From Bimuria novae-zelandiae CBS 107.79 (Eukaryota > Ascomycota > Dothideomycetes > Pleosporales > Didymosphaeriaceae), in contig ML976666.1 of assembly GCA_010015655.1 (NCBI GenBank), forward strand, positions 1,035,107-1,099,106: a stretch of 64,000 nt of DNA, given 5' to 3'. Below are positions 10,429 through 21,089 of the stretch, in pieces. Both the position numbers and the translations under genes were made by a program. The notes under the pieces are model-generated. The model was not told the DNA's origin. It did no database searches and was given only the letters and a program-made list of their open reading frames with translations. The first letter of the stretch is position 1. Each line of letters opens with the position of its first letter.

Positions 10429-12275
10429 ACGTGGTTCACCACCAAGCGGGCCAACCCCACCGAGCGGGCCACTTTTTAAAAGTCAGTCTATTGCGAAGCG
10501 CCTCCTACAACACTACTATAATTTACTATAATTCGCAGAACATAGAAATACTATTTAGACTTATCGCTATTAGATGTATCTACAATTTCTACTGCGTAGG
10601 TGCGAGCGTTGTGGCCAGCTTCGCCGTAACGTCCGCAGCGCCTCTGCCCACGCACCCTCTTTGCAGACTCTTCACCCTCCTTTTGCCTACTACTATCCTT
10701 TTTAGCTATTAAATTGACTACCTCTCTTACTATAAGTGTTTTAGCTGCCTAAATATACTTCTTCTTTTAACTTTTTACCTCTATTACTATCTTTACTATT
10801 TTGCGAAGCCCTACTATTTCTTATTACATTAATACTATTTCGTGCCCTATTAATGCAACACCTTTATTAAGCTACTTAATAGCTCTAAGAAGCAGAGAAA
10901 CTAGTAAATCTCTATACTTTTATACACGCTTATAAACTAGCATTAATTAAGCCTCTATCTCGCGGAGGTTGCTTAGTGTTTTTAATTCCTATAGGGTGTC
11001 CTCTACGTTAGGTAGAGTTAGCGTACGAAGAACCATATTAAGTCTTAATAACACCGCCTCTAGGTCGTGTAGGACTAATCTAGCGCCTCTAAAGCCTACG
11101 TAGATGTTCGCCTTTATTATTACTTTCTTAAAAGCTACTTTAAAGGCTAGTAGAAAGGCTTCCTTCTTAATCTGCTTAGTGCCGTACCGTGCTAAGCTAC
11201 TAATCTTATTACTATACGCCCGCTTTAAAGGCGAAAAACAACCCACATTAAGTGGCTATAAGAGGTGTGATAAGTGTAGAGATATATAGAGAATAATAAT
11301 CTTCTATTCCTCACAGTATTTGTGGAATTCGTATAAGCAGTGGCTCTTATAACTATCTATAATTAGTAGCTAGTGTGCACCTAAACTACGCGCCTTAGTA
11401 TAAGTATTAAAGTATTTTAGCTAGGTAAGACTAAGCTTATTTAACATCTAGCTATTAGGGCTAACTTTAATAACCCAGTCTCGGGGTAGATTATGGAACC
11501 AGGACGTAATTAGAACCTTACTAAGAAAGATAAGAAAGGGTAGTAGAGCCTAGCCTTTAGCGCTAATACCCTAGATATTAGTAACTTACTTATAATTACT
11601 AAGTTAAATCTTCTTTAGGTTGCTTCGCTTCTTAGAGCCTATAAAGACCATCTAACCCTGTATTACCCCCATTATAAAGCCTATCTTGTCGAAGTTGTAC
11701 GTGTCGTTATTAGCGATACCGTACTTAGCCTTAGTATTAGTAACTAGCTTAAACTAAGGCGTTATAATACGTGGATTTTCGTTTAGGGCTTGCTAATAAT
11801 TATATAGATAGCTCCTTTAAAGCTTAATTTCTGGCGTACGCGTCTTAAGCCTATCTATCTAGTGCTTACTAATAGGCTATCCACCGCGCTTAGCAAGTAG
11901 ATTATTAGCTATATCTTAGACTATATCCCTTGTTGCACCTATTCCTCGCTAGTTAAGCTTAAGTATATGTTAGACTAGAGCCTCCTCCTCTAGCTTAGTT
12001 AGCTTCTTTAAGTTAGGCTCGTAATCGCGTTAAGAGAGGGCTCCTTAGCGTTATTATTATATTATTATTCAAGGCACGCTAAAGGCTATAATAACGCGTC
12101 TTTTACTCTTATCGCGATTTTTAATTATAGCTTAGAGAGTAAGCTATAGTATACTTTTAGTATAAGGTTGTTGCGCGTTATGTTGTAATAGCATTGTAGT
12201 ATAAGCTAGAGGTGGGCTGCATTTAGCAAAGTTGGCCCGCTTGGTGGGGTTGGCCCGCTCGGTGGTGAGCCACGT
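10429..12275 (-). mobile_element. Fot1-type transposon with intact TIRs and TA duplication, inserted in gag
   Basis: The terminal inverted repeats start ACGTGGTTCACCACCAAGCG on the left and ACGTGGCTCACCACCGAGCG on the right (reverse complement). Both continue with GGCCAACCCCACC and AGCGGGCCA, so each arm carries the AGCGGGCCA motif twice. TA flanks both ends (10427-10428 and 12276-12277). Removing the element restores the gag sequence of the host Gypsy. The interior is RIPped, while much of the TIR sequence is not. The minus-strand transposase is legible at its C-terminus (11246-10989). Confidence 0.92.
10989..12160 (-). pseudogene. Fot1-type DDE transposase relic
   Basis: The longest remaining open piece (11246-10989) reads MGCFSPLKRAYSNKISSLAR and then FRGARLVLHDLEAVLLRLN. 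This is the segment after the third acidic residue in Fot1/pogo transposases, equivalent to LDVGCF.PLKRAY...GFRGAGLVPFDPEAVL. Upstream sequence on the same strand, up to about 12,160, carries many stops. Confidence 0.75.
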
Positions 12276-12915
12276 TATATAAATAATAATTAGAAAAGTG
12301 AAAGATCAATTATATCTAACTTAATATTAAAAAAAGCTAAAAACTGTAGAAGAACTACGATAGAAATATTGTAATAGTTAATACAACTTAGGAATAGAAA
12401 CTAATGCAGTAGTAAAAGAGCTATAATAATAGACTATTTAACTAAAAGTAAAAATAACGCTTTAACAAAAAAGCATGCTTAGGATATAAAGAACAAGTTT
12501 ACTTTTAAAGGGATTATTTAAAGAATAATAAGGGATAAAATAAGAAAGTTTAGATTATTTAAGTAATAATAGCTATACTATAGGAACTAACACCTATGCT
12601 ACTAAAAATAGATAAAAATAAAGTCTCTAATATAGAACTTAAGATTTTAGAGACACTAGAAGAAACAGAATAGAGGATAGTACGAGAGTACAAGATCCTT
12701 TTTATCTATTAGAAGTAAAGTGCTAGGTATGCAATAGCCAGATATATACACCCTAGGAATACACGTAAAAAATTAAACTTAAAGGTCTAAGAGCTATAAT
12801 AAGCTATAAGTTTATCATAATGTACTAAGGAAACGTACTAGTACTAGGATAGTAGGTTAAGATTTAAAAATAATATAAAAGGGTAGCCTTGTTCCTTTAT
12901 AATAAAGAAGATGTT

Positions 12916-13879
12916 AAGTCCCTATAGGGTAGCTAGTCCTAAAGGGGCTAAGGTTAGTTTTCGGGCAAGAGTACTAGTAAGGTAAGGAAGGGTTTATTAA
13001 TAGCTTACGCGTATTAATAAAGTTATTAGTATTAAAAGTAGTGCGTAGCTATAAATAAATTAACTAAAGCTAGAGTATAATCCAAATAATAGATTAATAA
13101 CTTAGGTTAAGTATAGAAGAGCTATACTTAGCGTTTCTATATATATAACTAATCTTATAATATCCCATGGTTCTATACTTTTCCAAACGTGGTACATGTG
13201 GGATCCTATAGTACAGTTACGTGATCCTAATATCCTATGATCTTAGCGTATGGGACATCGTGGGACATTATATAATCCTTAGTAGGGTAATAGCACTACC
13301 TTTTATTATAAAGTGCTTAATGTCGTTTTATTAAACCTAGGATCTTAATATTACCTCTCCTCTTTCTTCTATATATTCTTATGCATTAACTAATGTCCTC
13401 TTAAAATAATATATATTATTATTCTATTAGAGATTAAATAACTGCTATTAGTTAAATTATAATAGTTGTATATAAGTACGACGCGAAGAAGGGTCTAGCA
13501 TATAAAACAATATCTCTAAAAGTTTAGTGTAGGAATTATTATAAGAATAGTATCGCAAAATATAAGCTAGTAAAACCTATAGTTCTAAATTTTTTGCGCA
13601 TTAACTCCGACGTTAATTATCTAGAGTAATTAAAAGAGGCTATTAGAGTAATACTATAGGCTACTCGTGTAAAAAGGAATTGTTTATTAAAGCCAAAGCA
13701 GTTACTTAAGGATTATAAGAATAAACTATTAGTAAATTTAATATAGTTTATTAAGAAGGTTAAATAATTAGAGAGTCTTAAAAATCTTAGTAAAGATATT
13801 ATTTAATTAGAAAGTGGGATAATAGCTAGTGCTCCTTTTTTAAATTAGGCAATCTATTCTCCTCTTTTTAATCTTAATA
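12916..13879. other. RIPped sequence, no gene; short LTR-like segment at 13145-13290
   Basis: No reading frame with family motifs was found. At 13145-13290 a run of sequence with repeated GGGATC/GGGAC motifs (CGTATGGGACATCGTGGGAC and others) aligns by eye with 38850-39010 inside the 432-bp solo LTR, allowing for C-to-T and G-to-A changes. It is probably a relic of the same LTR family; its ends are not definable. Confidence 0.45.
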
Positions 13880-16463
13880 CGCTAGATCCTATAATTACTA
13901 AAGGTGTTACTTTACGTTCTTAGGTATATTCTAATAGTATTCTAATAGTATTCTTAAATTTTTTAATTAATAGTTTTATAGGTTTTCCGTAGTTCCTAAG
14001 TATTCTTACTATATAAGTAACTTTTCTATTTAATAAGGTACGTGCGTGGCTAATCCGTATACTGTAGTATCTTTTTAACTTCAAATTTATTTTCTTCCTT
14101 AGGTTAGTGGTAGAAAGTTGTCTTAACTAGTGCTTTAGGGTCTACGGGTTCTAATTAGTTAATATAAAATATCGGGTGTATCTTTATATCTAGTAGTAGT
14201 TCTAATTAATAGTTAACTGGTGATACTTATTTAGAAAAAAAAAATAGTCTAACCTTAATATAATCTAGTTTCTTGTGTTTCTTCTTCTAGGTTTAAAAAT
14301 GCTTTATAAGTAGATATGCTTTATCCCCCTTCTTTAGCTAAGGTGCCGTTTTTCGTTTTTCGTTTATATAGAAAATACTTTACTATTAAGCTTTTTTAAT
14401 ACTCTCGTAAAGTTAATCGTGTATTTTTTTATATAGTTTCTACTGTGTTAATCGATTCTTCTGTCCTGATTACTATAGGAAATATTTAATTAAAGAGATA
14501 TAGGTGTCTTTCGTGGTTTATATAAAATAGTATATATCTAGTTACTACTAATACTTTGTTGTTATATGCTAGTTATCCTATAAGTAATAGGGAAATCTAG
14601 TTATTCTTCTAGTTATTGTAGTAGATGCGTAGGTATGTCTTAATCGTCTAATTCGTACGTTCTGTCTGTTCGTCCGTCTATAGATAGTAGCCTATTAATA
14701 ATTTCTGTTTCGTTTTAATACGTGAGTTTTAAGTAAAGAACTTGTCTCTATCGCTAATAATTGTCTTTAGGATGCCGTAGTATTATATAAGTTAATTTAA
14801 AACAAGAAATGCTAGTTCCTTAGCTATAGTTCTTTTTTAATAAGGTATTAAATCTACGTATTTAGTAAGTTAGTCGACGATTACTAATATAACGTCGTAT
14901 TTTATTCCATTTAATAGGTCTTTTAACTTAGGTAATCCAGTTATAAAGTCTATAGCGATGTCTTTCTATAGTGCTGTAGGTATCTGGATTACTTATATTT
15001 CTTTATACTTAACGTGTGTGGCGTGCTTATTTCGTTAGTAGTTTGTATATTTTTAAATGTACTTTATAATTGCTTTCTTGTTCCTCTAAATAGGTAATTC
15101 TATTAAATAAGTTCTATTATTTTTCTAACTCTTAGGTGTCCGTATATAGGGTTATCGTAGTATTATTATATAATCTTAGTTTATAGGTCCTTAGATACTT
15201 CTCGTGTGGTAATAAGGAGTTAGTTAAGTTCTGCTATAAGTTCTAATAATCTATCTAAATTCTAGCGTAGTATTGTAACGTAGGTTTTTGCTTCTTTAGC
15301 GAGATTACTATGTCTGCTAAGGGTGTCTACTCTTCCATTATCCTTTCTTAGAGTGTATATAATCTTAAACTTATATTATTTAAGTCTTTCTAGCTATCTT
15401 GCCTATTATAGCGTAAGCTCTTTAATTATTATAAATCTTGTGAGGTTTCTATAGTCCGTGAAGATTATAAGGCTTAATTAACTAAGTATATAGATTTTTT
15501 TAGTGCTTAAATGCTTTAATAATTGCATAAAGTTCTTTATCATATATGTTGTATTGTGTTTCTACTCCACTAAACTTGCATAAATAATATATAACGGGGT
15601 GCTATTTACTATTTTTCTTTTACTTTACACTTGCGCAAATCGCGAGATCGCTTATATTTATTTTAATTTATAGTGGTTTTTTATTTTAGAACTAAATAAA
15701 AACTAGTGCCGTAGTGCATGCTTTTACTAAGCGCCTAAATAACTTTTTGCATTCTTTAGTCTATTTAAAAGGCGTTTTTTTGTAAGGTTAGTCAGGGGTA
15801 TTGTGACTTTCGCATAGTCTTGTATAAACTGTCTATTAAATTTATAGAATCCTAAGAATCCTTAGACATTCTTAACTATTTTAGATGTTAGCTAGTTTAT
15901 AATATATTTAATTTTATCTAACATAACTTTAATTCCTTTCGTGCTAATAATATGTCTTAGGAATTTAAGTCTAGTTACGTATTATTTACACTTTTTTACT
16001 TAATTCTAAGATATACTTTATCTAATGCTTTTAACACTATTTATACATAGAGAACATGATCTAATTCGTTATTAAAGAAGACAAGTATATTGTCTATATA
16101 TGCGATAATAAATATATTTGGATAATTATAAAATATATTATAAACTAGTGCTTAGAAGTTTACTAGTGCATTAGTAAGTCTAAAGGGTATAACTATATAT
16201 TTAAATAGTTTATAGCGTAATTTAAACGCTGACTTCTACTTATTACCTTTATTAATTTATATAAGGTGGTATCTATCTAATAAATCTATTATCGTAAAGA
16301 TCTTAGCTTTTAAGACTTAGTCTTTTAGCTCTAAGATATTTAGTAGTAGGTATTAATTCTTAATCGTTATATTATTAATCTTTTAGTAGTTAATATATGG
16401 TCGTAGTGTTCTATCCTTCTTTATAATAAATATAAAGGAGCTGGCTGCTAGTGACTTCGACGG
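13880..16463 (-). mobile_element. Gypsy family B pol fragment (RT, RNase H, integrase), RIPped
   Basis: On the minus strand the RT begins at 16463: PSKSLAASSFIFIIKKDRTL, then RPYINY, IFTIIDLLDRYHLI, FKYIVIPFRLTNALV and YIDNILVFFNNELDHV, where the family motif is YLDDILVFS. The second catalytic residue has mutated to Asn. The RT continues to FLGFYKFNRQFI near 15,800. Integrase is seen at about 15000-14880 (AIDFITGLPKLKDLLNGIKY). It matches the family B element at 29267-36089. The fragment has no LTR of its own, and its RT stops exactly where a family C LTR begins. Confidence 0.8.
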
Positions 16464-16710
16464 TGTGACGGCCTGGTATGCTGGCAGGTCACATGACCTC
16501 GCGTACGAAGCGCAACTGCCTCACGCCCTGGTGCGGCTGCTCGCGCACCCAGCGCAGCTACCTTGAATAGATAGTTATTCCGCTCTAACAGCCGCGTACA
16601 AAAGCGTGCGAGCCCTGTGTACCTATAGCCTCTTTATCTTAGTGTAGCTAAAATAGAGCTAACTTACCGTATTTATTCTTTCGATGCAGCAGCCCGCACT
16701 TATTTTTATA
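16464..16710 (+). repeat. Family C LTR, first copy
   Basis: It starts TGTGACGGCCTGGTATGC and ends TTATTTTTATA, where the second copy has CCCGTCCTCACA. The two match throughout apart from transitions. It keeps more GC than the surrounding DNA. Confidence 0.8.
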
Positions 16711-17474
16711 TTATACTAATTTTTTTTTACTTAGCTAAAGAATAGTAATATATTATTAGGTTAAAATACTTAATCTGCCTGCGTACTCGACTTAATAATA
16801 ACTATCTTAAAGGACTTACTACACGACTACGCTAAGCTATTAGTTTATTAAAAAATAATTACTTAATATAGAAGTAGTCTTAATACTACTAAGTAAAACT
16901 TAAAGGGAGTTAAAGGATAAATAGTTTAAATATAATACGCTATAGTAGCTAAGAGAGCTAAAAACTTTATTACTTTTATTAAATAAATAGTAGTAACGTT
17001 TGTACTATATGTAATATAATAATATTGAAATACCTATTTATAGCGTTAGCTTTAAAGAAGGAGATACTAGGTAACGCGTATAACTTATCTAAATACTTTA
17101 TCTACTAAGAACACAAGATCTAGAGCTATAGCTCTATTACTAAGGAAAACTATAATTAAAATACTTCCCTAAAGCTTGCCTGCACCTAGTAAGGCATAAA
17201 TAAAAACCTTTTATAACTTTCTTAGCTACCTACCTTTACTAGTAATAACCTAATTACTATAATACTAGAGGTCGTAATTAAGCATTTTAGGCAGGACCTA
17301 ATAGAGATTACTATAGAACTAGTTAGCTAGATACTTCTTTATAGCGTGGAGCGATAATAACTGTATATATACTACTAGATTGCTATAGATACCGTAGCTA
17401 AAGGCGAAGAGCTATATAGAGCCCTTACGCAGGCTTAGCAAAAGATAGATAGGCTAAAAGCCTAGCTTGCTAAA
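16711..17474 (+). other. 764 bp between two family C LTRs, unassigned
   Basis: This is RIPped sequence with no family motif I can name. In one frame the last part reads as a charged helical segment (AIDTVAKGEELYRALTQA, then KIDRLKA), resembling a coiled coil. It does not resemble the start of the family C interior after 17743. It could be the interior of a small non-autonomous element or a deleted copy. Confidence 0.35.
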
Positions 17475-17743
17475 TGTGACGGCCTGGTATGCCGGCAGGA
17501 CACATGACCTCGCGTGAGAGGCGCGACTGCCTCACGCCTGGGTGCAGCTGCCTCACGCCTGGGCGCAGCTGCCCACGCACCCAGTGTAGCTATCTCGGAT
17601 AGATAGATGTTCCGTGCCGAGCGGCAGCGCATAAAAGCGCCGCAGGCCTGTGTACCTACAGTCTCCTCATCTTAGTGTAGCTGAAATAGAGCCAACCTAC
17701 CTCATCTACTCTCTTGATGCAGGAGCCTGTGCCCGTCCTCACA
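17475..17743 (+). repeat. Family C LTR, 5' LTR of the gag-pol copy
   Basis: 269 bp, starting TGTGACGGCCTGGTATGCCG and ending GCCCGTCCTCACA (TG...CA). It is GC-rich and little mutated. It carries an internal duplication of GCCTCACGCCTGGG(T/C)GCAGCTG. Related copies are 16464-16710 and, in reverse, 44095-46231. Confidence 0.88.
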
Positions 17744-19963
17744 CTAAACGCGCTATAGCAAAACCTACTACTACTATACTAGTAGCTTAATCTCGCACTA
17801 CTCGCTTCTAAATCCTATTATTAATACTATAAAATTAAAGTAATTATATTTTTACTAACTTTTATAGCTTAAAGTCTAGTAAGTTTAATAACTCGCATAT
17901 CCCTTATTAATTACCCTTTTAACCTATTATATATTTAGGTACTTAAGCTATTAGTTAGCGCTCTATTAAGTTCTTAGACCTACTACTACTTTTAAATAGT
18001 AAGACTACTATCTTATTTAACTACTAGAGAGTATATATAGAGAACAAGCTACAATTAAATAGTAACTAGTTTATTAGGAATAACCTGTAAGATATCTAAG
18101 AGCGTATTATAGTATACATAACTACGCGTATAGAGAATCCTACTTAAAGCTAGCTTAAAACGTTAATTCGCGCTCTCCGCGATAGTAGCGAAGTTATTAA
18201 TAGTAAATTCTTTATAGATACTCTAAGCTAAGCGTTTAGCGACCCCTATAAAGAAAAGAATACTTACCAGGCTTTTAGCTAGCTTTATTTATATATTACT
18301 ACTAAGTTTATAAGCTTTTAAGCTAAATTTTTTTACTTAGCTACCTAGCGCAAGCTCCTAGCAGATTAATAAATTAAAAAGTTTTATAAAAAGCTTATAA
18401 ATTAACTTTATATACATATAAGCTATAACGTCTATTACTTAAAGAATAATTATAATAAAATTATAAGTATAACTTGTAATCTAGCGCGTAAAGCTACTAT
18501 TACTAATAGCTAAGCTATTATATAGGCGGAGCGTAAGAAGACTACTACTTTACTTACTAAACTTTATAAGTATATACTATTACTAGCGTTATAGCCTACT
18601 TATACTATGTTACGTAAGCTATAGCTTCTTAGCCTAGCTTTACTATTTTAATATTAGCTAGCTAGCCTACCCGCTTTTACTACTATAAGATTAGCTACGT
18701 TATCTATAATTACCTAAATAAGCTAGTTAAGCATAAGGCTATTAAACTATTAGCTAAGGTAAAAAAGGATACCTACTACGATATAACTAATAGGGGCGCC
18801 TTTAAGAGCAATTTGGAAAAAGCCTCTCTCTAGGGGAAGTCTCCTTCCTAGAGAAGCCTACTAGAGCCGCTAGCATATAAGACCTCCTATTTAGTAGAAA
18901 CGCCTTTATTAAGCCTTATTATTTTTAAACTAATAAACTTATAATTAAGTTAAAGGCTTTTATTAATATAGGCGTAGGTAGCTACGTTTTAGTTTACTTT
19001 AAATACCTCTACTTAATTAAGAAGGGACTTAAGGTACTTATTTAAAATATAAAAGTAATTTCTCTAGCTAGGTATAATAATTAACTAAATAGTAGGTAGA
19101 TAAGTACTTCTAAGCTAACTTAGTACTAAATAGCTATTACCTTACTACCTACTTCGTCCTCTATAATACTAGCTACTATAACCTTATAGTTAGCCGTAAG
19201 CTTCTTAATAACGCGAATATTTAGATTAACTATAAGTCGTAAATACTTAAGTAGCTAAATATAGTATAAATTAACTATAAAAGAGATATTATTATCCTAA
19301 CGCGAGATAATATTATAGGAATTAATTTTAAATACTAAGTAGACGCTAATTAGCGTAATAAGCTTATAGATATAGCTATTATATAGCATATTTATTACTT
19401 ATTATAGTAATCTCCTCAGCGTCGCACCTACCAGAAGAACCTAGCGAAGATAGAGTAGCTCCGCTACTAAGCGCCGCTATTACAAAAGTAGTAACTAACT
19501 CACCTTAAACCTGTTTCCTACAAGGATCTCGTAAAGGTAGGCCTTAAAATTAATACTATAAAAGCTACCGCATTTATAATTAACGCGTAATAAAAGAAAA
19601 TAATTATTAATTATATTAGTATTTATAAGATAGAAAAGCTAATCTAGGACTGTAAGGAGGAGTTAGACTAAGTAAAGCTACTAGATCTAAAGAAGGAACT
19701 TCGCTAGCTCCTTATAGAAAAGCTACTATGCCTAGGCTACGCTGGCGTAACCCTTGCATATTTTTTAAAGAAGGACTTAGACGTTCTACCTCTATGCTAT
19801 AATAGCGTTAATTATAATATTAAGCTAACTATGGATAATACGTTAACGTTAAGCCTACTATATAATATATTTTTAAAGTAGTTATAGCTTATTAAGGACT
19901 ATCTAAATAACTACTTTTAACGCGGCTTTATTACTTACAACAACGCAATATACGCCTTACTAG

Positions 19964-20186
19964 TGTAACGAGGTAGGCACGGTCGAACACGTGGCCTTCT
20001 CTCGCTTATAGAGGTTCCGGCTAGGCTAGGATCAAACACTAGCGCTAGTGGCTGACCCTAGCATATCGTATATATATTATACTATACGAGTAATACTTGG
20101 CTTAAGTATTCTCGTGCGCACCTTTTGGTGCAGGTGAGGAAGTCACATAGTATTGGCTTAGTAAGCGGGGCGCTTACCTCTTTACA
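19964..20186. mobile_element. 223-bp insertion in the family C RT, probably a solo LTR
   Basis: The ends are inverted and begin and end TG...CA: TGTAACGAGGTA at the left and TACCTCTTTACA at the right (one mismatch). TTACTA occurs on both sides (left 19957-19962, right 20187-20192), and removing the insert restores the RT frame as YALLILFIKK. The flanking duplication leaves one extra base at the left, so the exact boundary is uncertain. Reverse-strand GTTTGATCC resembles a Pol III B box, so a SINE is an alternative. Confidence 0.6.
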
Positions 20187-21089
20187 TTACTAATACTATT
20201 TATTAAAAAGCTAGAAAGGGGGTAATAATTTTATATTAATTATTATAAGCTTAACGCTATTATAAAGAAGGACACCTACTTTATTTTACTAATTTAAAAG
20301 ACTCTTACGTGACTTGCTTATACTAAAGTGTTTATTAAGCTTAATATATAATAAGCCTTTTACCGCATCTAACTTAATAAGGGGGTAAAGGACCTAACTA
20401 CCTTTTATATACGCTATAGTAACTATAAATATTACGTGCTTTTATTTAGTCTTTATAATAGACCTGCCACCTTCTAGCGATATATTAATAAGGTACTATA
20501 CGGCCTACTTAATAACTTTTGCACAGTATACTTAGACGATATCTTTATTTACTTAAAGGATTTGCTATATTATAAGGAGCATGTTACGCAGGTACTTAAG
20601 CAACTCTACGACACTAGTTTATAAGTAAATATTAAAAAAAGTAAGTTTATAGTAACAAAGATAAAGTTCCTGAGACTTATTATTAGTACGTAAGGTATTT
20701 AGAAGGACTTAGAGAAGGTTATAGTAGTATAAGACTAGTTAATACTTGCCTTAGTTAAAGGTGTATAGTTATTTCTAGGCTTTTATAACTTCTACTAGAC
20801 TTTCCTTAAAGACTACGGGCGTATTATTAGACTACTTATAAAGCTCCTTAAGAAAAGTACTTAGTATACTTTTAGTAAACGCGAGCTCGTAGCCTTTTAA
20901 TAAGCTAAAGACTATATACTATTAGATAATATTCTTACTTACTACTTACCCTACTATATATAACGCGTATAAAAACTAACACTAGTAATAAAGTTGTAGC
21001 CAGCGTACTCTTCTAACTATAGGATAACAGACTCTAGTAACCTATTATTTTTTTACTTTAAGACTATAAGTAACCTATAGATAAACTAT

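Larger units (their letters stand above)
9515..12915 (+). mobile_element. Gypsy family A copy 1, 5' part: truncated LTR and gag, interrupted by Fot1
   Basis: 9515-9703 matches the 3' end of the family A LTR seen complete at 42590-43108, ending ...GCCCTTATAACA. Gag follows on the plus strand. At about 9905-10210 it matches, with RIP differences, the minus-strand gag at about 42380-42100 and 23690-23400 (IQLYY.YNKD, FKILVAGMH, DYLEN, FKD.VSFKE). At the TA at 10427 a Fot1 element is inserted, and gag resumes at 12278 in the sequence order expected. The rest of gag matches the reverse complement of about 22570-22860. Similarity to family A stops near 12,915, so protease, RT and integrase are missing here. 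Confidence 0.75.
17475..21085 (+). mobile_element. Gypsy family C: 5' LTR, gag, protease, RT, RNase H; 3' end missing
   Basis: After the LTR (17475-17743) a gag relic runs to about 18,800. Protease lies near 18960-19330, where INIGVGSYVLVYFKYLYLIK stands where the family has IDTGADSY. RT is legible at about 19900-20720: RGFITYNNAIYALL, FQRYINKVLYGLLNNFC, YLDDIFIYLKDL and KSKFIVTKIKFL. RNase H follows (LKDYGRIIRLLIKLL, then KRELVAF). A 223-bp element interrupts the RT at 19964. At about 21,085 the sequence switches to minus-strand family A DNA, so integrase and the 3' LTR are gone. Stops are mostly TAG/TAA. Confidence 0.8.
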
